A stretch of 64,000 nucleotides of DNA from Pacificispira sp040217575 (GTDB lineage: Bacteria; Pseudomonadota; Alphaproteobacteria; UBA8366; Aestuariispiraceae). Positions 8,375 through 15,691 of this stretch are shown piece after piece (the stretch's first letter is position 1; every line of letters begins with the position of its first letter). The notes beneath the pieces are model-generated. The model worked only from the letters and a program-made list of their open reading frames with translations, was not told where the DNA came from and ran no database searches. Location: NCBI GenBank assembly GCA_040217575.1, contig JAVJPW010000001.1, positions 224,648 to 288,647 of the forward strand. The letters run 5' to 3'. A program made the translations under genes and the position numbers.

Positions 8375-9271
8375 ATGAAAAGTTCACTATTGGGGCCGAA
8401 TACTTACCGAGAGCACCGACCTGTCTTATCGATAGAGCAAGTAGAGAGTTATCAAAGAGATGGATATATAGCGGTGCCTGGTGCCGTTAGCCGTGACCTA
8501 TTGAGCCGGATGATTGCTGCAACTGAACGGCTGGCTGCCGAGTGCTCTAGCCTCGAAAAGTCGAATGAAACCTTCGACTTGGCTCCAGATCATTCGCCAG
8601 AAGCACCAAAGCTTCGACGTATTTCAGCACCCACCGTTTTAGATCCAGTATTCTTTGAGGCTGCCTTTGAAACACCGCTCCAAGATATGGTGGCCGACTT
8701 GGTGGGTGGGTCGGTAAAGTACTACCATGCGAAGATCAATTTTAAACAACCCGGATCCCACAGTGCTGTCGTTCAATGGCACCAAGACTGGACCCATTTC
8801 CCACATACCAACACCGATCTGCTCGCGGTTAGCATCCCATACTACGCGCGGGATCGCAGGAACGGCTGTCTCGCATTTGTCGATGGCTCCCACCGACAGG
8901 GACCGCTTAGCATTTGGCAAGATGGAAAGTATGTCTTTACGTGTGAGCATGAGATGGACCCAAAAGATATAGAGAAAGCCACCTATGTTGAATGTGAAGC
9001 TGGCGACGCCATAATACACCACGGCCTCAGTGTTCACGGGTCTGTTGCCAATATGACAGAGGAACCAGTCGTAACTTTTACTGCACAATATGCTGCCGCG
9101 GATGCAATGGCATACACAGCACCTGTCATCGACAGCATACATCGGAATTGGATGGTGCGTGGTAGACCGGCCACTCACGCACGCGTTGAAGAAATGGTGG
9201 TTCAGCTCCCGCCAGACTTCTCGGGCGGATACACATCACTCTTCACCAATCAGGACGATGCTACAAAGTGA
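8375..9271 (+). CDS. Phytanoyl-CoA dioxygenase (PhyH) family Fe(II)/2-oxoglutarate oxygenase
   Basis: A 298-residue PhyH-fold protein. The iron triad is visible: H136 and D138 in WHQDWTHFPH, and the distal histidine near residue 221 in HHGLSVHGS. N-terminal ESYQRDGYIAVPGAVS is the typical PhyH entry. It should hydroxylate a small molecule using O2 and 2-oxoglutarate. GGAGG lies 6 nt before the ATG. Pairing with an LhgO-like oxidase resembles the glutarate hydroxylase/L-2-hydroxyglutarate oxidase pair (CsiD-LhgO), although this enzyme is PhyH and not CsiD. The substrate is not deducible. Confidence 0.85.
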   Translation: MKSSLLGPNTYREHRPVLSIEQVESYQRDGYIAVPGAVSRDLLSRMIAATERLAAECSSLEKSNETFDLAPDHSPEAPKLRRISAPTVLDPVFFEAAFETPLQDMVADLVGGSVKYYHAKINFKQPGSHSAVVQWHQDWTHFPHTNTDLLAVSIPYYARDRRNGCLAFVDGSHRQGPLSIWQDGKYVFTCEHEMDPKDIEKATYVECEAGDAIIHHGLSVHGSVANMTEEPVVTFTAQYAAADAMAYTAPVIDSIHRNWMVRGRPATHARVEEMVVQLPPDFSGGYTSLFTNQDDATK

Positions 9272-9400
9272 AGATCTAACGACAACATCATGAGGAAAAT
9301 GACTGCGGCGGAACATTCAGAACCATGGAATAGTCAAGCAAGATTGAATATGATGCAGCTTTTAAACTAGAAACAGTTTTCACTATGAACAGGTTGCAAT

Positions 9401-10099
9401 ATGCAGGAGGATGTAGGCACCGCGATAGCTGTTCTAGACGAACTAGAAGCTGATATCGAAAGAAACGCGAGTTTAACACAAAAGGCTTATAAACGACTGG
9501 AAGAATTGATCGTTACCCTTGCTCTGCCGCCAGGTGAGGTTCTTTCAGAACTCACACTGTCGCAGCGTCTTAAAATTGGTCGCACGCCAGTAAGGGAAGC
9601 ACTTCATAGACTCTGCCGCGAGGGGCTTGTAATCATACTGGCGCGTCGAGGGGTCGTTGTCAGCGAACTGGATATAGCAAAGCAGTTGCGACTACTAGAG
9701 GTTCGGCGCGAGCTGGAGCGCCTCATGGCAACGCTGGCTGCAAAGCGAGCAACAAAAAGTGAACGCGCTGCGTTCAGAGTCCTTGCAGATGGAATGCGGT
9801 CCGTGGCCGTTTCCGGCGATGAACTCCAGTTTATGCGGCTAGATCGGCAAGTGAATTTGCTTCTTTGTCGTGCTAGCAGAAACGAATACGTTGCAGATGC
9901 AATGACCCTCACACACGGGCTATCTCGGCGATTTTGGTTCAAGCATCACAACATCGCCGAGGAATTGGGGCTGTGTGCAACACTTCATGCAAATTTAATG
10001 GACGCACTAGCGTCAGGTTGCGAAGAGGAGGCCGTATCGGCCAGTGATGATCTCATGGATTACATCGAGCAGTTCACGCGTTCGACTTTAGACAAATAA
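9401..10099 (+). CDS. GntR-family regulator with FCD-type C-terminal domain
   Basis: A 232-residue regulator. The winged helix spans about residues 28-90, with ELTLSQRLKIGRTPVREALH (recognition helix) and EGLVIILARRGVVVSEL (wing). The rest is an all-helical FCD-like ligand domain, starting at LRLLEVRRELERLMA. It is the third gene of the small IS-bracketed cargo and probably senses a substrate of the oxidase/dioxygenase pair. The ribosome site before 9401 is weak. Function as repressor or activator is not known. Confidence 0.85.
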   Translation: MQEDVGTAIAVLDELEADIERNASLTQKAYKRLEELIVTLALPPGEVLSELTLSQRLKIGRTPVREALHRLCREGLVIILARRGVVVSELDIAKQLRLLEVRRELERLMATLAAKRATKSERAAFRVLADGMRSVAVSGDELQFMRLDRQVNLLLCRASRNEYVADAMTLTHGLSRRFWFKHHNIAEELGLCATLHANLMDALASGCEEEAVSASDDLMDYIEQFTRSTLDK

Positions 10100-10106
10100 C
10101 CTAACC

Positions 10107-10138
10107 GGTGCTGTCAGACGAATGCGGGCACTGTCAGA
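10107..10138 (+). repeat. Two near-tandem IS6-type terminal sequences
   Basis: GGTGCTGTCAGA (10107-10118) and GGCACTGTCAGA (10127-10138) are 20 bp apart. The second matches, in inverted orientation, the sequence at 7087-7099. Both look like left ends of IS6-type elements, one belonging to the truncated copy described next. Confidence 0.45.
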
Positions 10139-10179
10139 GAAAACGACAAATAACTAACGTAGTTCCTGATTGCCAAATT

Positions 10180-10390
10180 CTACGCATTCAATGATCTCCA
10201 ATCGGTCAACGCTGCTGACCGGCGTAGCTTGAATGCAAATCGGTTTATCAGATGGCGTTCGAGGTTGAAGTGGTTGTGAATGCTAGCGTGGATGGACGAG
10301 AACTTCTGAAGTGTCTTAGTGTCTTTGAATTTCGACATCGCTCCTTCTCGTCGTCGAAAAGGCTGATGAGAGTTTTCGGCACGATAGTTG
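10180..10390 (-). pseudogene. C-terminal remnant of an IS6-family transposase
   Basis: Read on the minus strand, this stretch encodes about 69 residues in one open frame. It includes AENSHQPFRRREGAMSKFKD and IHASIHNHFNLERHL, ending in a TAG at 10180. This is the catalytic-Glu region and C-terminus of an IS6 transposase closely related to the intact one at 10448. The gene is cut at 10390 exactly where the next IS6 element begins. Its outer inverted repeat survives at 10127. Confidence 0.8.
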
Positions 10391-11196
10391 GGCTTTGTCA
10401 GAGCAAATCGGCTTGAGTAGCCAAACGGTGCCCCCTAACGTTTTCGGATGAAAAATCCATTCCGCTATTTCAATAGTTCGCCGGAGGTCATCCGGCTCGC
10501 CGTGATGATGTACGTCCGCTATCCGTTATCGCTGCGGCAGGTCGAAGATCTGCTGTTTGATCGTGGCATCGATATCAGCCACGAAACAGTGCGGTTCTGG
10601 TGGAATCGGTTCGGGGCGATGTTCGCAGCGGAGATTAGAAGACGCCGCATTCAACAGCGTTTGTATTCAAACTGGCGTTGGCACCTGGATGAGGTTTTCG
10701 TGCGGATTAACGGCGAAACACACTATCTATGGCGTGCCGTTGACCATGAAGGCGAACTGCTTGAGGTCTTTGCGACCAAACGCCGAGATCGTAAGGCCGC
10801 AATCCAACTTATTAAACGGACGATGAAGCGATACGGTCGGCCAAGATCGATCGTCACGGACAGGCTACGGTCATACCGGGCAGCTATGAATGTCATCGGT
10901 AATGCAGAATCGCAGATCCGTGGTCGCGCGCTCAACAATCGGGTAGAAAACTCACATCAACCGTTTCGACGACGTGAAGGTGCGATGGCCAGGTTCAGAG
11001 ACGTCAAAACTCTGCAGAAGTTCGTAGCCGTCCACGCCTCAATTCATAACCACTTCAATCTTGAACGCCACCTGACCAACCGAAGCACATTCAAACAGAA
11101 CCGTTCTGCCGCACTGGCTGAATGGTATAAACTTGCAGCCTAAGCGCTCATGGCCTTGGCATTCGACTTCCCTCGCACTTTTGGTCTGACAAAGCC
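10391..11196 (+). mobile_element. IS6-family insertion sequence, copy 2
   Basis: The ends GGCTTTGTCAGA (10391-10402) and its exact reverse complement (11185-11196) give an 806-bp element with one transposase gene. The left end abuts the remnant of a related IS; the right end interrupts a PaiB-like gene. No direct target duplication is visible. Confidence 0.85.
10448..11143 (+). CDS. IS6-family transposase (intact)
   Basis: A 231-residue DDE transposase, distinct at sequence level from copy 1. Catalytic strands: WHLDEVFVRINGE (D), SIVTDRLRSYRAA (D) and NRVENSHQPFRRRE (E). N-terminal FKYF-like opening (MKNPFRYFNSSPEVIRLAVM) is typical of IS6 proteins. The frame is complete with normal length, so the element may be active. 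It carries the same C-terminal pattern (NHFNLERHL) as the neighbouring truncated copy. Confidence 0.92.
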   Translation: MKNPFRYFNSSPEVIRLAVMMYVRYPLSLRQVEDLLFDRGIDISHETVRFWWNRFGAMFAAEIRRRRIQQRLYSNWRWHLDEVFVRINGETHYLWRAVDHEGELLEVFATKRRDRKAAIQLIKRTMKRYGRPRSIVTDRLRSYRAAMNVIGNAESQIRGRALNNRVENSHQPFRRREGAMARFRDVKTLQKFVAVHASIHNHFNLERHLTNRSTFKQNRSAALAEWYKLAA

Positions 11197-11389
11197 GTCT
11201 CGCGTGAATGAGGAAAAACGAAAGACTCCCTGGAAAGTTTCTGATGCCCCAGAGGTCTTTATCAACCGACAACTCCGAGGAATTGTAGGCATCGAGATTG
11301 AAATTGATACGATGGAAGGCACCTGGAAGGTTAGCCAAAACAAGACCGACCGCGACAGAGAAGGTGTGCGAATTGGATTGCTGGAATAA
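11197..11389 (+). pseudogene. C-terminal fragment of a PaiB-type FMN-binding regulator
   Basis: From the IS6 right end the frame reads TPWKVSDAPEVFINRQLRGI, then VGIEIEID and GTWKVSQNKTDRDREGV, ending with TAA at 11389. This is the characteristic C-terminus of PaiB-family FMN-binding negative transcriptional regulators. The first two thirds (about 140 residues) are missing and no matching N-terminus is found on the other side of the IS, so the gene is dead. Confidence 0.75.
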
Positions 11390-11508
11390 GGTACATCAAA
11401 CGCCGTCGCCGTTGCCAATCTCATTTAGCCAATTTTCAGACCCACCGCCAAAGCGGCCCACAATGTGACAATACCTCCTGGGCTTCGCTCTCTAGGACTC
11501 CTCCTGAT

Positions 11509-11531
11509 CGCACGCGGATCATTCGCGTGCG
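11509..11531. promoter_or_regulatory. 8-bp perfect inverted repeat upstream of a transporter remnant
   Basis: CGCACGCG, a 7-nt spacer and CGCGTGCG lie about 30 bp before the start of the truncated binding-protein gene. Probably a leader hairpin or old operator of that gene. Confidence 0.35.
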
Positions 11532-11560
11532 GCGACTAAACCAGAATTGGGAGGAAAGCG

Positions 11561-11708
11561 ATGTATCGCATTTTCACCGCTGTGGCCGCCGCGTGCGCAA
11601 TGCTCTCGGCAGTTTCAGCTCAGGCTGCGGACCCGATCCGAGTTGGAGTCCTAACGCCACTGTCCGGCACATACGCCGTGCTCGGCCAACAAATCCGGTG
11701 GGGCATCG
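11561..11708 (+). pseudogene. N-terminal remnant of an ABC substrate-binding protein, cut by IS3
   Basis: ATG at 11561, preceded by GGGAGGAAAG, starts a Sec signal peptide (AAACAMLSAVSAQA) and the mature opening ADPIRVGVLTPLSGTYAVLG. This is a typical Liv-family binding-protein N-terminus. The frame is interrupted at 11709 by an IS3 element. If the IS and one target copy are removed, the frame continues only 14 residues to a TAA near 13033. Those residues do not resemble a binding protein, so the gene was probably truncated before the IS arrived. Confidence 0.75.
11704..11708. repeat. Target-site duplication CATCG of the IS3 element (left copy)
   Basis: CATCG at 11704-11708 is repeated at 12991-12995, directly outside the two inverted repeats. 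This confirms the element's exact ends. Confidence 0.85.
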
Positions 11709-11786
11709 TGGTCTGCTCCCCAGAAAGTGGTCCGGCTTGATTGAGAGAATCGCGCGCATTCTGAACCTGAGAGAAGGAGGTTTGGA

Positions 11787-12065
11787 ATGACCAGGAAGCG
11801 TTACAAAGCTGAAGAGATCATTTGGATGCTGCGCGAGGCGGAGGTGGCCTTGGCGCAGGGCGAGACGGTCGGGATTGTCTGCCGCCGTCTCGGGGTATCA
11901 GAGCAAAGCTTCTACCGATGGCGCCGTGAGTATGGCGGGATGAAGGTGGACCAGGCACGCCGCTTGAAGGATCTGGAACGGGAGAACCTGCGGCTCCGTA
12001 AGGCCGTGTCGGATCTGACCTTGGACAAGCTGATCCTGAAGGAGGCGCTTGAGGGAAACTACTGA
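11787..12065 (+). CDS. IS3-family transposase OrfA
   Basis: A 92-residue DNA-binding protein with an HTH (VGIVCRRLGVSEQSFYRWRR) and a leucine-zipper-like tail (LKDLERENLRLRKAVSDLTL). OrfA alone usually regulates transposition; fused to OrfB through a -1 frameshift it forms the transposase. The slippery site is at 12053-12059, just before its stop. Confidence 0.92.
   Translation: MTRKRYKAEEIIWMLREAEVALAQGETVGIVCRRLGVSEQSFYRWRREYGGMKVDQARRLKDLERENLRLRKAVSDLTLDKLILKEALEGNY
12053..12059 (+). other. Programmed -1 frameshift heptamer between orfA and orfB
   Basis: G GGA AAC, read in the orfA frame, fits the X XXY YYZ slippery rule. The orfB frame opens just upstream (after a TGA at 12050-12052) and orfA ends at 12065, so only this short overlap can serve for fusion. 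Confidence 0.7.
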
Positions 12066-12088
12066 GCCCCGCCCGGCGCCGTGCCTGT

Positions 12089-12976
12089 GTGGATCACGTT
12101 CGCAAGAAGTTAGATGTCTCCGAGCGACGCGCGTGCATTGTCGTCGGGCAGCACCGTTCGACGCAGCGTAAGCCTGCACTTGTTCGCTCTGACGAAGATC
12201 GGCTGACCCAAGACATCATCCGCCTGGCGAGCGAGTATGGTCGGTATGGCTATCGCCGGGTCACGGCACTGCTGAGGCGGGACGGATGGCGTGTGAATGT
12301 GAAACGGGTCTATCGGATCTGGCGGCGGGAGGGGCTGAAAGTACCATCAAAACAGCCGAAGCGCGGCCGGCTCTGGCTGAACGGTGGGTCGTGCATCCGT
12401 CTTCGGCCGAGTTGGAAGGACCATGTCTGGTCCTACGACTTCGTGATGGACCGGACGCATGACGGTCGTCGGTTCCGGATGCTGACGGTCATCGACGAGT
12501 ACAGCCGCCAGTGCCTGGCGGTGAAGGTTGATCGCAAGCTCAACTCGCAGAGCGTCCTGGAGGCCCTGGCCGAGCTCTTCGTCCAGCATGGCCCGCCCGA
12601 TCACATTCGATCCGACAACGGCTCAGAGTTCACCGCGACGGCTGTCAGGGAGTGGCTTGGCCGTGTCGGCGTGAAGACGCTGTTCATCGAGCCCGGCAGT
12701 CCCTGGGAGAACGGCTACAATGAGAGCTTTAACAGTAAGCTACGGGACGAGCTTCTGAACCGGGAGATCTTCTATACGCTTCATGAAGCGCAGGTGCTGA
12801 TCGAGCACTGGCGAGTCCACTACAACACCCAGCGACCGCACAGCTCGCTTGGGTATCGTCCGCCTGCTCCGCAGGCGATATTGCCAAGCCCTGTCGGTCC
12901 GCCCTACGCTTCGCTCCAGGCGGCCCAACAGGGCACCCGAATGCGTCCGACTCTAACAAACAGGTTGGACCACTAA
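12089..12976 (+). CDS. IS3-family transposase OrfB (DDE integrase core)
   Basis: A 295-residue integrase-core protein with VWSYDFVMDRTHDGR (first D), HIRSDNGSEF (second D) and ENGYNESFNSKLRDELLNRE (catalytic E). It ends with the usual YNTQRPHSSLGYRPP. In the -1 frame relative to orfA it is open from 12053, so the natural product is the OrfAB fusion. The 12089 ATG-like start is only the first possible independent one. Normal length; apparently intact. Confidence 0.92.
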   Translation: MDHVRKKLDVSERRACIVVGQHRSTQRKPALVRSDEDRLTQDIIRLASEYGRYGYRRVTALLRRDGWRVNVKRVYRIWRREGLKVPSKQPKRGRLWLNGGSCIRLRPSWKDHVWSYDFVMDRTHDGRRFRMLTVIDEYSRQCLAVKVDRKLNSQSVLEALAELFVQHGPPDHIRSDNGSEFTATAVREWLGRVGVKTLFIEPGSPWENGYNESFNSKLRDELLNREIFYTLHEAQVLIEHWRVHYNTQRPHSSLGYRPPAPQAILPSPVGPPYASLQAAQQGTRMRPTLTNRLDH

Positions 12977-12990
12977 TGCGGGGCAGGCCA

Positions 12991-12995
12991 CATCG
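12991..12995. repeat. Target-site duplication CATCG of the IS3 element (right copy)
   Basis: Second copy of the 5-bp direct repeat flanking the IS3 element. Confidence 0.85.
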
Positions 12996-13111
12996 GGTCT
13001 CAGGTCACACGTTATGAAGGCGCAGTTTAAACAATAGGGCTGCTGGTACTTTGGATTGGTGTTTGCCGCTATACTGTGCTGGCCGATCCAAATCTTCATT
13101 ACAATGATCGA

Positions 13112-13143
13112 ACAAAAAACTGCCCGCCACAATGTGGCGGGCA
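13112..13143 (-). terminator. Intrinsic terminator of the leftward catabolic operon
   Basis: A perfect 10-bp stem (13121-13130 with 13134-13143, loop of 3) is followed on the minus strand by a run of six T. It lies 47 bp after the stop of the dehydrogenase gene. Confidence 0.85.
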
Positions 13144-13190
13144 AGTGAGGCAGAGGGAACTCTTCGTAAGGGACACCTGAAAAGTTACGG

Positions 13191-13970
13191 CTACGGCGGC
13201 ACAAACTCTCCACCATTCACATCAATGATCGCCCCATTGATGAAATCGGAATTGGCACGCATCAGAAACTCGACCAACCTGGCAATATCGGACGTTTTAC
13301 CGAGCCGCCCGATTGGGATTCGATCCAGCGCTTCCAGGTTTTCTGGTTGCGAGGTATCTCCCGTCATCTCAGTGAGGATACGGCCGGGACAGACAGTGTT
13401 GGCTGTGATTCCATACATTGAGTATTCGCTTACAATGGAGCGCGCCAACCCGACTATTGCACTCTTGGATGCTGCGTAGCTCGCGCCTGCAATTTTCGGT
13501 ACCGTGCGACCCGCTAGAGATCCAATCAGGACAATCCGTCCATGCCCTACATTGGTCATCGACTTCAACGCGTGCTGGCAACAGATCATCGCACCCGTTT
13601 GATTCACTGCGAGCACATCTTGCCATTCCTCCAGCTCGACATCGGCAAGAGGAACACGGCCGTCAGGGCCTTTGGGCGAGTATCCCGCATTGCATACCAA
13701 GCCTCTGACCGGTCCCAATTCTTGCTGTGCAAGATGAAAGAATGCGTCGACGGATGGCACGTCTCGCAGATCCACGACGCCCGCCAACACTCGTGCGTCG
13801 TGCTCCGCAACGATTGCGTCAAGGCTTTGCTTGGAGGCCTCAACGCGCTCACTTGCCTGGCCGAAATAGGCAACGTTCCACCCCGACAGAATCAATCGTT
13901 TCACGCACTCCAGGCCGATACCTGTCGTGCCGCCCGAGACCACGGCGACAGGTTTGTCTTTATCGATCAT
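13191..13970 (-). CDS. Short-chain dehydrogenase/reductase (SDR)
   Basis: A 259-residue classical SDR. The cofactor motif is GGTTGIG at residues 13-19, then CNAG, the catalytic serine in VLIGSLAG and the YAASK active-site pair. The C-terminus INGAIIDVNGGEFVPP is family-typical. It oxidises or reduces a hydroxyl/carbonyl with NAD(P). It is the last gene of the leftward operon, overlapping the ThDP enzyme gene by 4 nt and followed by a terminator. Its likely partner is the aldehyde or 2-hydroxy ketone made by the ThDP enzyme, which is inference. Confidence 0.85.
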   Translation of the reverse strand: MIDKDKPVAVVSGGTTGIGLECVKRLILSGWNVAYFGQASERVEASKQSLDAIVAEHDARVLAGVVDLRDVPSVDAFFHLAQQELGPVRGLVCNAGYSPKGPDGRVPLADVELEEWQDVLAVNQTGAMICCQHALKSMTNVGHGRIVLIGSLAGRTVPKIAGASYAASKSAIVGLARSIVSEYSMYGITANTVCPGRILTEMTGDTSQPENLEALDRIPIGRLGKTSDIARLVEFLMRANSDFINGAIIDVNGGEFVPP

Positions 13971-15691
13971 GCCGCGCCTGCCACAGCCGGCGGAACTGGA
14001 TCGAGTGTCCCGGCATAAAGTGAGATCGGGGGGTGAGCATCGGGATCGCTGAAGAATTCGATTAAAGTCGGGCCCTCGCCGTCAAAAGCCTTTCTCATTG
14101 CGGGGCCGATGTCGCCCGCTTTCCGGACCGCAGTTGCTTCACATCCGCAGGCCGCCGCGATAGCGGCATGATCGACGGGTGTGAAATGGCACGCTGAGGT
14201 ATAGGATCCGAACTTAACTGTTTCCGCGTCTTTCTGGTAACCTAGGACCCCATTGTTAAGAAGCAGGATCGTCAAGGGAATTTTGTCGCGGATTAGCGTC
14301 TCCATCTCCGCCCAACTATGGGCGAACCCGCCGTCTCCGACGAGCACAATGACTGGGCTTTCCGGTGACGCCAGTTTGGCACCCATGGCGAGAGGTAACC
14401 CCCAGCCAAGCCCGGCAAGTCCGCGCGGAGTGATAAATCGCTGCCCAGTACGCAATCCCCGCAACTGCCCTACGATCCACATTGAGGAGTAGCTAGCGTC
14501 AGCGACCACGATGGTCTCGGGCGTCAAAAGCGACTGAAGCTCCAGCATTATCCGTTCAGGGCGAATAGGAATGGCCTTGCTGCCGGCGTATACCATTCGG
14601 TCTTCCTTAAACGCCGACCATGCCTCTGCGACTGACTGCTCAATCCGGGGTCGGTTAGTTTTTCGTTTCGTCAGGTCTTGCGAACGAATCGCTTCACCGA
14701 GAGACCTTAGGGTTGTCGCTACGTCGCCCGTTAGCCTGAGGGCCTCAAAATTTCGGCCGATTTCTTGAGGGTCGATGTCGAGATGAATCAGTTTGGCGGT
14801 ACTCGGCATCGATCGCCAGCTGTCGGTGCCATTTTGGTTCGTTCGCGTGCCAATCAGAAAGACGACATCCGCACTATCCAAAATTTTTTTCGAGTAGCTC
14901 CCCAGAGAGCCAGGACCATTGAGCGCGCCCAGCACCCCGCACGCGAGTGGGCCGTGCTCGTTTATCGCGCCTTTACCCATATTCGTCGTGAAAGTCGGGA
15001 CATGCGCCAATTCGATAAAGTCCTCCAGGGCGATGCTTGCTTCTGAGGACACAGCGCCGCCGCCCGCAATGATTACCGGGTTCTCTGCAGTTGCTAGAAT
15101 TGCGGCGGCTTCACTGAGTGAGGCATCGCCTGGTCGAAACGAGTCCAGCGGCCAATTTCCCATTGTGACAGACCGCGTTATTGAAGGGGCGGTACTGGGC
15201 TCTCTCAACAAGTCGGCCGGTAACAAGAGGGCCGCGGGTCCAGGCCTTCCGCTGGTTGCTGCGACGACAGCTTGGTCCAGATAGTCGTCAATACGATCAG
15301 CGGTTATCACGCGGCGGGTCCATTTAGTGCAGGCCATAAACAGTCCGAGATGATCGATTTCTTGGAACGCGTTCTTGTCCAGCTGCGGGCGCTCAACTTC
15401 TTGAACCAGCGCCAAGAGCGGAATGCTTGCTTTCAAGGCTTCGGACAAGGGTGGAACCAAGAGTGTTGCCGCAGGGCCGTTTTGAGCGCATACAACGCCG
15501 AATTTTCCGGAAACGCGCGCAAAGCCATCCGCCATGGCGCCCCCCATATTCTCCTGTCGATAAGCGATTTGACGGATACCGAGCGCTTCGCATGCCAAGA
15601 CGACGGCGGACGGTAGACTCTGAGCGAAGATCAGCTCAACACCGTGCCGCTGCAACGCGAGAGCGACTCTTTGAGCAACTGTTTCGGGCAC
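13967..15691 (-). CDS. Thiamine diphosphate-dependent enzyme (acetolactate synthase-like)
   Basis: A 574-residue three-domain ThDP enzyme. The N-terminal PYR domain carries the catalytic glutamate in AYRQENMGGAMADGFAR (E47). A central Rossmann-like domain follows, then the PP domain with VGDGGFAHSWAEM and LLLNNGVLGYQ for Mg-diphosphate binding. It is related to acetolactate synthases, benzoylformate decarboxylases and 2-oxo acid decarboxylases. No regulatory subunit gene is nearby, so a degradative decarboxylase or lyase is likelier than valine synthesis. It starts with GTG at 15691, sharing one base with the aminotransferase stop. Confidence 0.85.
   Translation of the reverse strand: MPETVAQRVALALQRHGVELIFAQSLPSAVVLACEALGIRQIAYRQENMGGAMADGFARVSGKFGVVCAQNGPAATLLVPPLSEALKASIPLLALVQEVERPQLDKNAFQEIDHLGLFMACTKWTRRVITADRIDDYLDQAVVAATSGRPGPAALLLPADLLREPSTAPSITRSVTMGNWPLDSFRPGDASLSEAAAILATAENPVIIAGGGAVSSEASIALEDFIELAHVPTFTTNMGKGAINEHGPLACGVLGALNGPGSLGSYSKKILDSADVVFLIGTRTNQNGTDSWRSMPSTAKLIHLDIDPQEIGRNFEALRLTGDVATTLRSLGEAIRSQDLTKRKTNRPRIEQSVAEAWSAFKEDRMVYAGSKAIPIRPERIMLELQSLLTPETIVVADASYSSMWIVGQLRGLRTGQRFITPRGLAGLGWGLPLAMGAKLASPESPVIVLVGDGGFAHSWAEMETLIRDKIPLTILLLNNGVLGYQKDAETVKFGSYTSACHFTPVDHAAIAAACGCEATAVRKAGDIGPAMRKAFDGEGPTLIEFFSDPDAHPPISLYAGTLDPVPPAVAGAA

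Larger units (their letters stand above)
11709..12990 (+). mobile_element. IS3-family insertion sequence
   Basis: A 1282-bp element. Left end TGGTCTGCTCCCCAGAAAGT matches the reverse complement of the right end (12967-12990, TGGCCTGCCCCGCATTAGTG) in most positions, and both continue GGTCC. It holds overlapping-frame orfA and orfB and is flanked by a perfect 5-bp target duplication, so the insertion is fairly recent. Confidence 0.9.

Noticed and set aside
13967..15691. Biosynthetic acetolactate synthase large subunit
   Set aside because: No regulatory subunit and a catabolic operon context; only the ThDP fold is supported.
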